Shown: positions 8,030 to 18,197, numbered from the stretch's first letter. The stretch is 64,000 nt of DNA from Lactococcus termiticola (GCF_003116835.1 NZ_BFFO01000008.1:22245-86244), one strand, 5' to 3'. Notes: generated by a model not told the origin, from the sequence alone. Numbers and translations: made by a program.

Positions 8030-8197
8030 AATTAAGCAGAAGAACGGGCGAAAGCTCGCTGCCGAATGAGGAGTCATCCTCAAGATTGAGTGGGGCAGCC
8101 CACTTGAAACTCACAACCGTGCTTGTGTACAATCAATTCAGTAGGATTCTGCAAGAGATTGAGTGCTAGAAGCCCGGTAAATCCGGGCATTTTTTAT
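8030..8197 (+). ncRNA. Structured leader RNA with terminator upstream of potABCD
   Basis: By hand I find a closing stem GCAGAA (8036-8041) / TTCTGC (8147-8152). Inside it are three hairpins: CGGGC-GAAA-GCTCG with a GNRA loop, GAGG-N6-CCTC, and AGTGGG-GCAG-CCCACT. Then come a linker and a strong terminator, GCCCGG-TAAAT-CCGGGC with TTTTTT (8172-8196), ending 14 nt before potA. A multi-stem aptamer-like domain followed by a terminator is the layout of a transcriptional riboswitch or attenuator. It matches none of the classical families I know (FMN, TPP, SAM, purine, lysine, T-box). A polyamine-sensing role is inferred only from its position. Confidence 0.7.
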
Positions 8198-8210
8198 TGG
8201 AGAAATACAG

Positions 8211-9362
8211 ATGGCTAAAAATATTATCGAATTCAAAAACATCCGCAAGGTCTATGACGACAACGGCCAGGTAGTCTTAAAAGACATTAACCTGGAAATC
8301 GAAGAGGGCAAGTTTTATACGCTCCTCGGGGCTTCGGGCTCCGGTAAATCTACAATTTTGAACATCATTGCGGGCTTTCTGGATGCGACCAGTGGCGACG
8401 TCTTTCTCGATGGCAAGCGGATCAACGACATTCCGGCCAACAAGCGGGACGTCCACACCATCTTCCAGAGCTACGCCCTCTTCCCCAACATGAACGTCTT
8501 TGACAATGTTGCCTTTGCTCTGAAAATCAAGGGCCGGCCAAAAGCTGAAATCGCAGAACGAGTCAGTGCCGCCCTCAAGCAGGTCCAGCTCACAGGCTTT
8601 GAAAAGCGGGGCATCAAGAAGCTCTCAGGCGGGCAACGTCAACGTGTCGCCATCGCCCGGGCCATCATCGACCAGCCCAAGGTCGTCCTGCTCGACGAGT
8701 CGCTCTCAGCCCTCGACCACAAGCTCAGAAAAGAAATGCAGTACGAGCTCCGTGAGCTCCAACAACGGCTTGGCATCACCTTTGTCTTTGTCACCCACGA
8801 CCAGGAAGAGGCTCTGGCTATGAGCGACTGGATTTTTGTCATGAACGACGGCGAAATCGTCCAATCCGGTACGCCCATCGACATCTACGACGAGCCAATC
8901 AACCATTTTGTTGCCGACTTTATTGGCGAATCCAACATCATCAAAGGGACAATGATTCGAGACTATCTGGTCAAGTTCAACAACCAGGAATTTGAAGCCG
9001 TCGATGGCGGGATGCGAAACAACGAGCCCGTCGAAATTGTCATCCGGCCAGAAGACCTCAGTTTTACCCTGCCTGACGAAGGTAAGTTCAACGTCAAGGT
9101 CGACACCCAGCTCTTCCGGGGGGTCCACTATGAGATTGTCGCCTATGATGATTTTGGCAATGAATGGCTGATCCACTCAACCCACAAGGCCATCGAGGGC
9201 GAGCGGGTAGGCCTCGACTTTGAGCCTGAAGCCATCCACGTCATGCGACTCCATGAGACCGAAGAAGACTTTGATGCCCGTATCGAAGAATATGTCGAAG
9301 AAGAAGAGGCGACCGTAGGTCTGGTCGCTGCCATCGAGGAGGAAGAAGCAGAAAATGACTAG
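8211..9362 (+). CDS. potA: Spermidine/putrescine ABC transporter ATPase PotA
   Basis: This 383-residue ATPase has Walker [10 protein letters not shown] (40-48), Q86, signature LSGGQ (138-142), Walker B VVLLDE (158-163) and switch His196, followed by a TOBE-type regulatory domain. The last 40 or so residues are very acidic (runs of Glu), longer than in E. coli PotA. It energises polyamine import with PotB, PotC and PotD. ATG 8211 follows TTGGAGAAATACAG. Its end overlaps potB by 8 nt. Confidence 0.95.
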   Translation: MAKNIIEFKNIRKVYDDNGQVVLKDINLEIEEGKFYTLLGASGSGKSTILNIIAGFLDATSGDVFLDGKRINDIPANKRDVHTIFQSYALFPNMNVFDNVAFALKIKGRPKAEIAERVSAALKQVQLTGFEKRGIKKLSGGQRQRVAIARAIIDQPKVVLLDESLSALDHKLRKEMQYELRELQQRLGITFVFVTHDQEEALAMSDWIFVMNDGEIVQSGTPIDIYDEPINHFVADFIGESNIIKGTMIRDYLVKFNNQEFEAVDGGMRNNEPVEIVIRPEDLSFTLPDEGKFNVKVDTQLFRGVHYEIVAYDDFGNEWLIHSTHKAIEGERVGLDFEPEAIHVMRLHETEEDFDARIEEYVEEEEATVGLVAAIEEEEAEND

Positions 9363-10161
9363 CCTTTATAAAAAGTTATATGCCATTCCCTACTATCTCT
9401 GGCTGGGTCTCTTTGTGATTATCCCGCTGGTCATGCTCCTCTGGCAGAGCTTTTCGACGACGGGTTCTGACACGGTCAGTTTTGACAATTACATTGCTTA
9501 TTTCAGCACGCCGACCTATCTCTTGATGACCTGGAACTCGGTCGTCTACGCCCTGATTGTGACGGTCCTGACCCTGGTCATCAGCTATCCGGTCGCCTAT
9601 ATCCTGACCCGGCTCAAGTACAAGCAACTCTGGCTGATGCTGATTATCCTGCCGACCTGGATTAACCTCTTGCTCAAGACCTACGCCTTCATCGGGATTT
9701 TTGGCCAATATGGCTCTGTCAATAACTTCCTGACTTTCGTCGGCCTTGGCCGTCATCAGATTCTCTTTACAGATGCTAGCTTTATCATTGTGGCCAGTTA
9801 TATCTCGATTCCATTTATGATTTTGCCAATTTTTAATGCTTTAGAAGAAATGGACGATAATCTGGTTGATGCTGCAAGAGACCTTGGAGCCAATGGCTTT
9901 CAGACCTTCATCAGGGTTGTCTGGCCACTGTCGCTCAACGGCGTCCGCTCGGGTGTCCAGGCTGTCTTCATTCCTTCTCTATCCCTATTTATGCTGACCC
10001 GCCTGATTGGTGGTAACAAGGTCATCACACTGGGGACAGCGGTCGAAGAGCATTTCTTGACCACACAAAACTGGGGAATGGGCTCGACCATTGCCATTAT
10101 CCTGGTCCTGGCCATGGTTCTTATCATGTACCTGACCCGAGAAAGGGGGGACAAAAAATGA
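9355..10161 (+). CDS. potB: Spermidine/putrescine ABC permease PotB
   Basis: A 268-residue permease with about six membrane helices and the EAA loop [18 protein letters not shown] that docks on the ATPase. It starts inside the end of potA and ends with a 4-nt ATGA overlap into potC, so potABC are translationally coupled. Confidence 0.95.
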   Translation: MTSLYKKLYAIPYYLWLGLFVIIPLVMLLWQSFSTTGSDTVSFDNYIAYFSTPTYLLMTWNSVVYALIVTVLTLVISYPVAYILTRLKYKQLWLMLIILPTWINLLLKTYAFIGIFGQYGSVNNFLTFVGLGRHQILFTDASFIIVASYISIPFMILPIFNALEEMDDNLVDAARDLGANGFQTFIRVVWPLSLNGVRSGVQAVFIPSLSLFMLTRLIGGNKVITLGTAVEEHFLTTQNWGMGSTIAIILVLAMVLIMYLTRERGDKK

Positions 10162-10958
10162 AGCATAAGCACAAGACCGGAAAAGTCTACCTCGCCTTTG
10201 TCCTCGTCCTCCTTTATCTGCCGATTTTCTACCTGATTTTTTACGCCTTCAATGCTGGAGGCGACATGAGCAAGTTTACCGGCTTCACTTGGGAAAATTT
10301 CCAGACCTTGTTTGCCGATAGCCGGCTGATTTTGATTGTCGTTGAGACCTTCTTTTTGGCCTTCCTGAGCTCGCTGATTGCGACCATTATCGGGACCTTT
10401 GGAGCCATCGCCATCTCAAGTCTTAGACAAAAGCGAAAGGACACGGTCCTTGGCCTTAACAATGTCTTGATGGTATCGCCAGACGTCGTGATTGGGGCGA
10501 GCTTTCTGATTCTCTTTTCAGCCCTGGGCCTCCAGCTTGGCTTTGTGTCTGTACTTTTGGCTCACATCGCCTTCAGTATACCTATTGTGGTCTTGATGGT
10601 CCTCCCCTTATATCAAGAGATGGACAAGAGCCTGGTTAATGCCGCCCATGACCTGGGAGCCAGCAGACTCCAGGCCATGAAAGAAGTGGTCGTTCCCTTC
10701 TTGACACCGGGGATTATCGCTGGCTTCTTCATGGCCTTTACTTATTCGCTCGACGACTTTGCTGTGACCTTCTTTGTGACGGGGAATAGCTTTACCACGC
10801 TTTCTGTCGAGATTTATTCACGGGCTCGTGAAGGCATTAGCCTTGAGATTAACGCCCTCTCTGCGATTGTATTTCTCTTTTCAATCCTGCTGGTCATAGG
10901 TTATTATATGATTATGAGGGATTCTGACACCGCCGGTAAGGCACCAAATATTGGTTAG
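10158..10958 (+). CDS. potC: Spermidine/putrescine ABC permease PotC
   Basis: The second permease subunit, 266 residues, six helices, with EAA loop QEMDKSLVNAAHDLGASR. The start overlaps the potB stop (ATGA). A short gap with AGGAGG leads into potD. Confidence 0.95.
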   Translation: MKHKHKTGKVYLAFVLVLLYLPIFYLIFYAFNAGGDMSKFTGFTWENFQTLFADSRLILIVVETFFLAFLSSLIATIIGTFGAIAISSLRQKRKDTVLGLNNVLMVSPDVVIGASFLILFSALGLQLGFVSVLLAHIAFSIPIVVLMVLPLYQEMDKSLVNAAHDLGASRLQAMKEVVVPFLTPGIIAGFFMAFTYSLDDFAVTFFVTGNSFTTLSVEIYSRAREGISLEINALSAIVFLFSILLVIGYYMIMRDSDTAGKAPNIG

Positions 10959-10970
10959 GAGGTCTGCATT

Positions 10971-12038
10971 ATGAAAAAATTAATCTACTTTATGTCTGCC
11001 GTCCTGGTCCTTATTTTAGTCCTCGGTGGCCTTTCTTGGAAGCTGTCAACAGAAGCCCGAGGCTCTAGCGATAAGAAGAGTCTGACCATCTTTAACTGGG
11101 GCGAATACATTGACCCAGATCTCATTAGCAAGTTTGAAGCTAAGTCTGGCTACAAGGTCAACTATGTGACCTTTGACAGCAACGAAGCCATGTACGCCAA
11201 GGTTAAACAGGGCGGAACAGCCTATGATTTGGTCGTGCCGTCTGAATACATGGTCCAAAAAATGGCTGACGAAGGCCTACTCGACCAGCTCGACCACAGT
11301 AAAATCAAGGGTCTTGACAATATCGACAAGAACCTTCTCAATCCTGTTTTTGACCGGGGCAATCGCTATTCGATTCCTTATTTCTGGGGGACGCTTGGTA
11401 TTGTCTACAATGACAAGTTCATCAAAAATCCACCAACAAGCTGGGAGGAGCTCTGGAAGCCTGACTACAAAAACTCAATTCTCCTGACCGATGATACTCG
11501 AGACGTCATGGGCATGGGCCTGATGACGACTGGTAGCTCCGTCAACAGTAGTAATCCCAAGGAAATCAGCAAGGCCTACGACAAGCTCAGCCAGCTCACG
11601 CCCAACGTCAAGGCCATCCTCGGCGACGAAATCATGAACTACATGGTCAACAATGAGACACCGCTTGCCGTGTGTTATTCAGGGCAGGCCTCAGAGATGA
11701 TCGATGCTAACGAGCACCTGCATTATGTCGTCCCAAAGACCACCAACGTCTGGTATGATAACCTCGCTATTCCAAAAACAGCCAAGAACATCGACGGTGC
11801 CTACGCCTTCATCAACTTTATGCTGGAGGCCAAGAACGCGGCTCAAAATGCTGACTACGTCGGCTATTCTACCCCAAACAAGAAGGCAGAAGCCCTGCTC
11901 GACGACGATGTCAAGAACGACAAGGCCTTTTATCCAGATGAAGCAACCATCAAGCGGGATGAAGCCTACACCAATCTTAGTCAGGAGTTGACTGAGCGCT
12001 ATAATGACCTTTATTTGCAGTTTAAGATGCATAGATAA
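10971..12038 (+). CDS. potD: Polyamine-binding protein PotD, membrane-anchored
   Basis: Extracellular substrate-binding subunit of 355 residues. It carries the PotD hallmark IFNWGEYIDP (about 45-54), a VPSEYMVQKM segment and a C-terminal VGYSTPNKKA segment. The N-terminus (residues 4-22) is a hydrophobic helix without a lipobox Cys, so the protein is probably held by an uncleaved signal anchor; as I recall, pneumococcal PotD also lacks one. Ribosome-binding site AGGAGG precedes ATG 10971. A structured repeat with a terminator hairpin begins within a few bases of the stop. Confidence 0.95.
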   Translation: MKKLIYFMSAVLVLILVLGGLSWKLSTEARGSSDKKSLTIFNWGEYIDPDLISKFEAKSGYKVNYVTFDSNEAMYAKVKQGGTAYDLVVPSEYMVQKMADEGLLDQLDHSKIKGLDNIDKNLLNPVFDRGNRYSIPYFWGTLGIVYNDKFIKNPPTSWEELWKPDYKNSILLTDDTRDVMGMGLMTTGSSVNSSNPKEISKAYDKLSQLTPNVKAILGDEIMNYMVNNETPLAVCYSGQASEMIDANEHLHYVVPKTTNVWYDNLAIPKTAKNIDGAYAFINFMLEAKNAAQNADYVGYSTPNKKAEALLDDDVKNDKAFYPDEATIKRDEAYTNLSQELTERYNDLYLQFKMHR

Positions 12039-12039
12039 A

Positions 12040-12140
12040 GACCGTGCAAAGCTACGATTTAATTGCTAAAAGGAGAGTCTTAACGGTCTCTCCTTTTGCC
12101 TTATTTCACAGTGTTTTCACAGCATTTCTTCCACTCCACG
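12040..12140 (-). repeat. Structured 3'-UTR repeat, truncated copy 1
   Basis: Related to the copies at 22918, 57349 and 58790. It retains the inner hairpin AAAAGGAGAG / CTCTCCTTTT (12069-12098), which reads as the potD terminator, and the conserved end TTTCTTCCACTCC. The arm next to potD that would close the outer stem is missing or decayed. Orientation relative to the upstream gene is the same as in the other copies. Confidence 0.65.
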
Positions 12141-12281
12141 ATGCACATTTTTTCGAAGTTTTTCGCAAAGTTTCTAAAAAAATGCTAGAGTGAGAAAAGA
12201 AAAAAGTCTGAAAGCCAGGCTCTTTTTTTCGCCCTCCTCTATGTTATAATAAGACTTAGCGACTCAAAAAAGGAAAATAAT

Positions 12282-13496
12282 ATGGAAAATGAAAAGAAAA
12301 ATCTGAAGGCTTCAGCCTTCTATAGATGGTTTATCAATAATCGAGGAGTGACGGTTCTAGCGGGGATTCTCCTCTTTTTGCTGAACATTTTTATTCTCAG
12401 CAAAATCAGCTTTGTCTTCCGGCCAGTAGCGGATTTCCTGACGACAATTTCACTGCCAGTGGTCCTGGCTGCCGTCTTTTATTATCTCTTTAACCCCATC
12501 GTTGACTTCTTCCAGAAACGAAAAGTTCCTCGGCTCGTCTCTATCATCATCATCTTCCTGATTTTGGCTGGCCTGATTGCCTGGGGCCTCATTGTTGCGA
12601 TTCCGTCAATGACAGAGGGCATCATCAACTTCTCAAACCGGGTGCCTCATTATGTTAATCAAGGACAAGAGCAGATTAACCAGCTCTTAAAAAACCCCCG
12701 CTTTGAGCAGTTCCGCCCACAGATTGATAAGGCGACAGATAACATTGCCGGCAACCTGGTCGACTGGTCACGTTCCTTCTCAAAGACCGCCTTCAGCTCG
12801 ATTTCAGACATCCTGAGCCAGACGGCCAGCATTGTGATTTCAATCATCATCTTCCCATTTGTCCTTTTCTATCTCTTGAAGGACGGCGACCAGCTCAATG
12901 GCTATGTGACACGTCTTTTGCCCAATGACTGGCGGGCGGATACCAGCAAGATTCTGCATGAAATTAACAGTCAACTTTCAAATTATGTCCGGGGACAGGT
13001 CATTGTGGCCTTGTCTGTGGCCGTCATGTTCTCGATTGGCCTGCCAATCATTGGCCTGAAATATGCGATTGGCCTGGCGATTATTGCAGGTTTCTTGAAT
13101 CTGATTCCTTTCTTGGGGTCATTTGCGGCGGCGATTCCGATGGTGGTTGTTGGTCTTGCGACTGGTGGTCCTTGGATGGTGGTCAAGGTCTTGATTGTCC
13201 TCGTCATTGAGCAGACCATCGAAGGTCGTTTGATTTCGCCACTGGTCCTCGGTAAACAGCTCAGCATCCACCCAGTCATGGTCCTCTTTGTCCTCTTGAC
13301 CTCAGGAAAACTCTTTGGCCTCTGGGGCGTCCTCCTTGGAATTCCCTTCTACGCAGCGGCCAAGGTTATTATCATCCACGTCTATGAGTGGTACCGTGAG
13401 ATTTCCAGTCTTTATCGGAACGATGAGCGTCAGGGCCAAGAGCCAGAAGTTATGAAAGAAACAGAATCATTAGAAGAAGGAAAAGAGAAGGCATAG
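12282..13496 (+). CDS. AI-2E family transporter (YdiK/YueF type)
   Basis: A 404-residue membrane protein with about eight helices: two near the N-terminus, a long soluble loop (about 115-180), then a C-terminal bundle including GFLNLIPFLGSFAAAIPMV, which is the family signature. Members have been assigned to peptide/AI-2 export or ion antiport; the substrate here cannot be told. TATAAT at 12245 and AAAGGAAAA before ATG 12282 give it its own promoter. The TPR gene follows without a gap. Confidence 0.85.
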   Translation: MENEKKNLKASAFYRWFINNRGVTVLAGILLFLLNIFILSKISFVFRPVADFLTTISLPVVLAAVFYYLFNPIVDFFQKRKVPRLVSIIIIFLILAGLIAWGLIVAIPSMTEGIINFSNRVPHYVNQGQEQINQLLKNPRFEQFRPQIDKATDNIAGNLVDWSRSFSKTAFSSISDILSQTASIVISIIIFPFVLFYLLKDGDQLNGYVTRLLPNDWRADTSKILHEINSQLSNYVRGQVIVALSVAVMFSIGLPIIGLKYAIGLAIIAGFLNLIPFLGSFAAAIPMVVVGLATGGPWMVVKVLIVLVIEQTIEGRLISPLVLGKQLSIHPVMVLFVLLTSGKLFGLWGVLLGIPFYAAAKVIIIHVYEWYREISSLYRNDERQGQEPEVMKETESLEEGKEKA

Positions 13497-14726
13497 ATGT
13501 CATATTCTGAAGATACCATAGATTTTCTCCATAAGGGCGACCTCATTGGCATGAACAACATGCTGGCCAAGGCCATCGAGCACGATAGTCCCGAGCTCCT
13601 CGAAGACCTAGCCGAATATCTGCAGATGATGGGCTTTATCGATGAGAGCCACAAGGTCTACGACAAGCTCCTCAGCCAGGGAAACAACAGCTCAGCCCTG
13701 ATTAACCTGGCTGAAATCGCAGAAGCAGACGGCGACCTGGACGAGGCCTTGGGCTACCTCTATCAGGTGCCGAGCACTGATGAGAACTATCCGTCTGCCC
13801 TGATTAAAATTGCAGACATCTACCAGGCAGACGGCGACTTCGAGACCGCCCTCAGCAAGCTTGAAGAGGCTAGGCAGTTTTCAGACTCGCCACTGGTCGG
13901 CTTTGCCATCGCTGAGTCCCAGTTTGACCAGGGAGCCTACCAGGAGGCCATTCAGGAGTATGCTAAGCTTTCTGCCAAATTCATTTTTGACAATACAAAA
14001 ATCTCGACCTACCAGAGAATCGGCGACGCCTATGCTAGACTAGGCAACTTTGAAAATGCCGTCAGTTTTTTGGACAAGTCCCTCGAAGTCGATAAAAAAG
14101 CCGAGACCATTTTAGAATTGGCCGTCCTTGAAGCTGAAATCGGCAACAGCGAGCGAAGCCTCAGCTACTTCAAGCAACTCGAAGAAGACTTCGACAACGA
14201 CTACCTGCCCTACGAGCTCGCCTACGCCGAAATCCTCAATGAAGACGGCCAGACCGAGCGGGCCATCGAGGTCGCACAGGAAGGCCTGGCGAAGAATCCG
14301 AACGCCGTCCCACTCTTGCATTTCCTGGCCCGGGCCTATTACCAGAAAAAGGAAAACTCAGAGGCTGAACGCTACCTCATGCAGGCCCTCGACTTCCCTG
14401 AGCTCCACGACGAGACCGTCTTCCTGCTGGCCAATCTCTACTTCAACGAAGAAGACTTTGAAGCCGTCATCAACCTAGAAAATCTCATCGAAGATGAACA
14501 CCTCATCGCCAGCTGGCTCATCGCCCAGTCTCATGCAGCACTTGAGCAGGACAATGAAGCAGAGGCTATCTATCAGGAACTTTTGGAGACAGATTTATCT
14601 GAGAATCCTGATTTCTTGAAAGATTATATTGACTTTCTACGTAGCACTGGTAAGCAAGAAGCTGCAGAAGAATACGTCAAACGCCTTTCGATACTTTCGC
14701 CAGATGATGCAAGTGATTTATATTAA
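13497..14726 (+). CDS. TPR-repeat cytosolic protein
   Basis: A 409-residue, very acidic protein without a signal sequence. It is made of tandem 34-residue tetratricopeptide helices; for example NLAEIAEADGDLDEALGYLY, IGDAYARLGNFENAVSFLDK and LARAYYQKKENSEAERYLMQ show the W/L-G-A-P pattern. TPR arrays scaffold protein complexes; the partner is unknown. It starts on the base after the AI-2E stop, with AAGAAGGAAAAGAGAAGG upstream, and is cotranscribed. A terminator overlaps its stop. Confidence 0.85.
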   Translation: MSYSEDTIDFLHKGDLIGMNNMLAKAIEHDSPELLEDLAEYLQMMGFIDESHKVYDKLLSQGNNSSALINLAEIAEADGDLDEALGYLYQVPSTDENYPSALIKIADIYQADGDFETALSKLEEARQFSDSPLVGFAIAESQFDQGAYQEAIQEYAKLSAKFIFDNTKISTYQRIGDAYARLGNFENAVSFLDKSLEVDKKAETILELAVLEAEIGNSERSLSYFKQLEEDFDNDYLPYELAYAEILNEDGQTERAIEVAQEGLAKNPNAVPLLHFLARAYYQKKENSEAERYLMQALDFPELHDETVFLLANLYFNEEDFEAVINLENLIEDEHLIASWLIAQSHAALEQDNEAEAIYQELLETDLSENPDFLKDYIDFLRSTGKQEAAEEYVKRLSILSPDDASDLY

Positions 14727-14747
14727 AGCCTGACTAAGGCTTTTTAT
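14725..14747 (+). terminator. Intrinsic terminator after the TPR gene
   Basis: AAAGCCT-GACTA-AGGCTTT with TT run. Confidence 0.8.
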
Positions 14748-14846
14748 TTCTTAAATTGAAGCCGCAATATGTGCAATTCAGGGCTTTATCTGATAAAATA
14801 TAAGTTGATGTATAGCAATTTATTTGCTGACAGTAAAGGAGAAATA

Positions 14847-16508
14847 ATGACTGAAAAAAAATACGGAGCTGACCTGCTCGTAGATTCTTTGATTAACCAC
14901 GACGTCAAATATGTTTTCGGGATTCCTGGAGCTAAGATTGACCGTCTTTTTGACCGTCTTGAAAATGAAGAAGGACCTGAATTGATTGTGACTCGCCACG
15001 AACAAGGGGCGACCTTCATGGCCCAAGCCGTAGGACGTATCACTGGGAAACCCGGTGTGGTTGCTGTTACCTCTGGTCCTGGTGTCTCTAACCTTGCTAC
15101 TGGCCTCTTGACTGCAACAGCAGAAGGCGACGCTGTCCTTGCCATCGGTGGTCAAGTTAAGCGTGCTGATAAGTTGAAGCGGGCTCACCAATCTATGGAT
15201 AATGCCGCTCTTCTTGAACCTGTGACAAAATACTCTGCAGAAGTAGAAGATGCTGACACACTCTCAGAAAGCTTTGCCAATGCTTGGCGTATCGCTAAGT
15301 CAGGTAAACACGGGGCTAGCTTCCTTTCTATCCCTCAAGACGTGACCGATGCAGAAGTTGAAGTCGCAGCAATCAAGCCAATGAGCGAACCAAAATTTGG
15401 TTCAGCTTCAATCGATGATATCAATTATCTGGCTCAAGCTGTGAAGAATTCAGTCCTCCCAGTCATTCTCGTTGGGGCTGGTGGTTCGACAGACAAGATT
15501 TCAGCATCACTCCGTGCCCTCTTGGCTCAAGTGAAAATTCCAGTCGTTGAAACCTTCCAAGGGGCTGGTGTGATCTCACGTGAACTTGTAGATACTTTTT
15601 ATGGCCGTGTTGGGCTCTTCCGCAACCAACCAGGTGATATGCTGCTTAAGCGGGCTGACCTGGTAATCGCGATTGGCTATGACCCCATCGAATACGAAGG
15701 CCGTAACTGGAATGCAGAAATCGATAGCCGGGTAATCGTCATTGACAATGCTATCGCTGAAGTGGACACTTACTTCCAACCAGAACGTGAATTGATTGGT
15801 GATATCGCCCAAACCCTTGACAGCCTTTTGCCAGCCCTTGCCGGATACAAGCTTCCAGAAGGTTCACAAGAATACCTCGAAGGTCTTAAGAAAACTGAAT
15901 CTACACAGTTTGATACTTCAAAAGCAGAGGCTGGTCGTCTCCACCCATTAGATTTGGTTGAAACCTTCCAATCTATTGTTAAAGATGACGAAACAGTAAC
16001 TGTTGACGTCGGTTCCCTCTATATCTGGATGGCACGTTACTTCAAGAGCTATGAACCACGTCATTTGCTCTTCTCAAACGGCATGCAGACCCTCGGTGTT
16101 TCACTTCCTTGGGCCATTACATCTGCTCTGCTCCGTCCTGGTAAGCGCGTCTACTCTCACTCAGGTGATGGTGGCTTCTTATTTACAGGTAACGAGCTTG
16201 AAGTGGCTGTCCGCTTGAATCTTCCAATCGTTCAGATTATCTGGGCTGACGGCCACTATGATATGGTTAAGTTCCAAGAAGAAAAGAAATATGGCCGTAA
16301 TGCCGGTGTTCACTTTGGCTACGTTGATTATGTGAAATATGCTGAGTCTATGGGGGCTAAAGGTTATCGTGCCACTTCAAAAGATGAATTCAAGTCTATT
16401 CTTGAAAGCATTCCAGAAGGCTCTGGACCAGTCGTTATCGAAGTTGCGGTTGATTACACAGACAACATCAAGTTGGCAGATACTATTTTGCCAGATGAAT
16501 TCTATTAA
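14847..16508 (+). CDS. alsS: Acetolactate synthase, catabolic (AlsS)
   Basis: This TPP enzyme condenses two pyruvates to 2-acetolactate, the first step to acetoin and diacetyl. At 553 residues it has the catalytic Glu52 (TRHEQGATFMA) and the TPP/Mg motif GDGG at 440-443. It lacks a partner small subunit and the FAD-type spacing of anabolic IlvB, which fits AlsS. I chose ATG 14847 because AAAGGAGAA precedes it; upstream in-frame ATGs have no ribosome-binding site. Codon use is more strongly biased than in its neighbours, suggesting high expression. The decarboxylase aldB lies 2.4 kb downstream as a separate unit. Confidence 0.93.
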   Translation: MTEKKYGADLLVDSLINHDVKYVFGIPGAKIDRLFDRLENEEGPELIVTRHEQGATFMAQAVGRITGKPGVVAVTSGPGVSNLATGLLTATAEGDAVLAIGGQVKRADKLKRAHQSMDNAALLEPVTKYSAEVEDADTLSESFANAWRIAKSGKHGASFLSIPQDVTDAEVEVAAIKPMSEPKFGSASIDDINYLAQAVKNSVLPVILVGAGGSTDKISASLRALLAQVKIPVVETFQGAGVISRELVDTFYGRVGLFRNQPGDMLLKRADLVIAIGYDPIEYEGRNWNAEIDSRVIVIDNAIAEVDTYFQPERELIGDIAQTLDSLLPALAGYKLPEGSQEYLEGLKKTESTQFDTSKAEAGRLHPLDLVETFQSIVKDDETVTVDVGSLYIWMARYFKSYEPRHLLFSNGMQTLGVSLPWAITSALLRPGKRVYSHSGDGGFLFTGNELEVAVRLNLPIVQIIWADGHYDMVKFQEEKKYGRNAGVHFGYVDYVKYAESMGAKGYRATSKDEFKSILESIPEGSGPVVIEVAVDYTDNIKLADTILPDEFY

Positions 16509-16533
16509 TCCGTAAAAACCGAACAATAAAAAA

Positions 16534-16563
16534 GAAAACTAGCCATTTTTGCTAGTTTTTTTA
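16534..16563 (+). terminator. Intrinsic terminator after alsS
   Basis: AAAACTAGC-CATTTTT-GCTAGTTTT with T-run. Confidence 0.88.
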
Positions 16564-16590
16564 TAAATTCTAAATGAATTAGGTTAGAAT

Positions 16591-16701
16591 ATCCTTTGGA
16601 AGGTCTGCCCCACAGAGGATTTATTCTGGCAGGCTAGCGAGGTGCCTTGCACTCGGTCGGTCATCTGTGATATTTTCATTTTTTAATAGAAGAGGTCACT
16701 C
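16591..16701 (+). promoter_or_regulatory. Structured guaC leader
   Basis: After a possible -10 TAGAAT (16585-16590), the roughly 110-nt leader can form GTCTGCC / GGCAGGC around an inner loop, and a hairpin GAGGTGC-CTT-GCACTC; CACAGA / TCTGTG could close the domain. It has no T-run terminator, so any control would act on translation or stability. It does not contain the purine-riboswitch core. Function unknown. Confidence 0.4.
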
Positions 16702-17691
16702 ATGAATAACAATTTTCCTGTTTTCGATTACGAAGACATCCAACTGATTCCTAACAAATGTATTATTAACAGCCGGTCTGAGGCAGATACTACTGTGAAG
16801 TTAGGAGACTATACTTTTAAGCTTCCCGTCGTCCCTGCCAACATGCAGACCATCATTGATGAGTCAATCGCAGAAATGCTGGCCTCAGAAGGCTATTTCT
16901 ACATCATGCACCGTTTTGAAGAAGAGAAGCGGGCTGCTTTTATTGAGAAGATGCATGGCAAGGGCCTTATTGCCTCAATTTCTGTTGGGGTTAAGGCTGA
17001 AGAAAAGGATTTTGTGAAAGCTCTTGCTGATCAAAAATTAATTCCTGAATTTATCACTATTGACATTGCGCACGGTCACGCCAATTCAGTGATTGACATG
17101 ATCAAGCTCATCAAAGAAGTCATGCCAGAAGTCTTTGTCATCGCTGGAAATGTCGGCACGCCTGAAGCGGTCCGTGAACTTGAAAACGCTGGTGCAGATG
17201 CGACCAAGGTCGGTATCGGTCCTGGTAAGGTTTGTATTACAAAGGTTAAGACTGGCTTTGGGACCGGTGGCTGGCAGCTGGCTGCTCTCCGATGGTGTGC
17301 TAAGGCAGCGAGCAAACCCATCATCGCAGACGGGGGGATCCGTACCCATGGTGATATTGCCAAGTCTGTCCGCTTTGGAGCCAGCATGGTCATGATCGGC
17401 TCCCTCTTTGCTGCCCATGAAGAATCTCCAGGAGAGACCGTCGAACGTGATGGACAGCTCTACAAGGAGTACTTTGGCTCAGCCTCTGAGTATCAAAAGG
17501 GTGAGCACAAAAACGTCGAGGGTAAGAAAATCCTCCTGCCTCACAAGGGCTCGCTCAAGGACACACTGCAAGAGATGCAAGAAGACCTGCAAAGCTCGAT
17601 CAGCTATGCAGGTGGCCGTGACCTCGAGGCCCTCCGCAAGGTCGACTATGTGGTCGTTAAAAATTCAATTTGGAATGGTGATTCAATTTAA
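16702..17691 (+). CDS. guaC: GMP reductase
   Basis: GuaC converts GMP to IMP with NADPH, linking guanine salvage to the adenine pool. The 329-residue TIM-barrel protein has the catalytic Cys178 in [11 protein letters not shown] and the phosphate loop [19 protein letters not shown]. It lacks the CBS insert of IMP dehydrogenase. Ribosome-binding site AGAGGT precedes ATG 16702. Its stop overlaps the start of the next gene (TAATG), so the two are coupled. Confidence 0.94.
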   Translation: MNNNFPVFDYEDIQLIPNKCIINSRSEADTTVKLGDYTFKLPVVPANMQTIIDESIAEMLASEGYFYIMHRFEEEKRAAFIEKMHGKGLIASISVGVKAEEKDFVKALADQKLIPEFITIDIAHGHANSVIDMIKLIKEVMPEVFVIAGNVGTPEAVRELENAGADATKVGIGPGKVCITKVKTGFGTGGWQLAALRWCAKAASKPIIADGGIRTHGDIAKSVRFGASMVMIGSLFAAHEESPGETVERDGQLYKEYFGSASEYQKGEHKNVEGKKILLPHKGSLKDTLQEMQEDLQSSISYAGGRDLEALRKVDYVVVKNSIWNGDSI

Positions 17692-18197
17692 TGAAGCAGC
17701 TGATAAAAAAGCTTCTCACTTTCTTACAATATATTGAAAAATGGATTGACGACCATTTTTCTAATCGGATGGCTTTTGTCTTTCTACCAATAATGAGTTT
17801 GATTCTGATGGGCCTCCTTTGGAGCTTGCTCCATCGCTTAACTCCCCTGGGGTCAGCTCTTCTGATTGGTATCATCCAGTTTCTCATGGTACAGATCATC
17901 AGCAATAAGCTCCTGGCCGTAATTGAAAGGCGGGACAGGTCAGCCAGACACTATATCCGCTTTGCTGGTTTCTTAAATATTTTGATTATAACCCTTCTGT
18001 TAGTTGTGACTATTGGAAGCTGGCTCTATGCCCTGTCTGAATGGAATCGCTTCACAGTTGTAGCCAGCCTCTTTTTGTCAGCTTATCTGGCCATTTCCAT
18101 CTATGCCTTTATTCATCACAGCAGACGTTATCTTGGAAAATATAAGGGGAAACGCTGGAATCAATTACTTCATCAGCACGATGGACATAAAAAATAG
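17691..18197 (+). CDS. Unknown membrane protein coupled to guaC
   Basis: A 168-residue protein I do not recognise. It has four likely membrane helices (about 30-48, 52-70, 88-110 and 115-135), a basic N-terminus and a His/Lys-rich tail. Its ATG shares a base with the guaC stop, so it is read from the guaC transcript. No catalytic motif is visible. Confidence 0.7.
   Translation: MKQLIKKLLTFLQYIEKWIDDHFSNRMAFVFLPIMSLILMGLLWSLLHRLTPLGSALLIGIIQFLMVQIISNKLLAVIERRDRSARHYIRFAGFLNILIITLLLVVTIGSWLYALSEWNRFTVVASLFLSAYLAISIYAFIHHSRRYLGKYKGKRWNQLLHQHDGHKK

Noticed and set aside
8030..8197. T-box leader before potA
   Set aside because: No AGGGTGG-type antiterminator box or specifier-loop layout; the downstream genes are not amino-acid related.
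16591..16701. Purine riboswitch before guaC
   Set aside because: The conserved core and loop sequences of purine riboswitches are absent.
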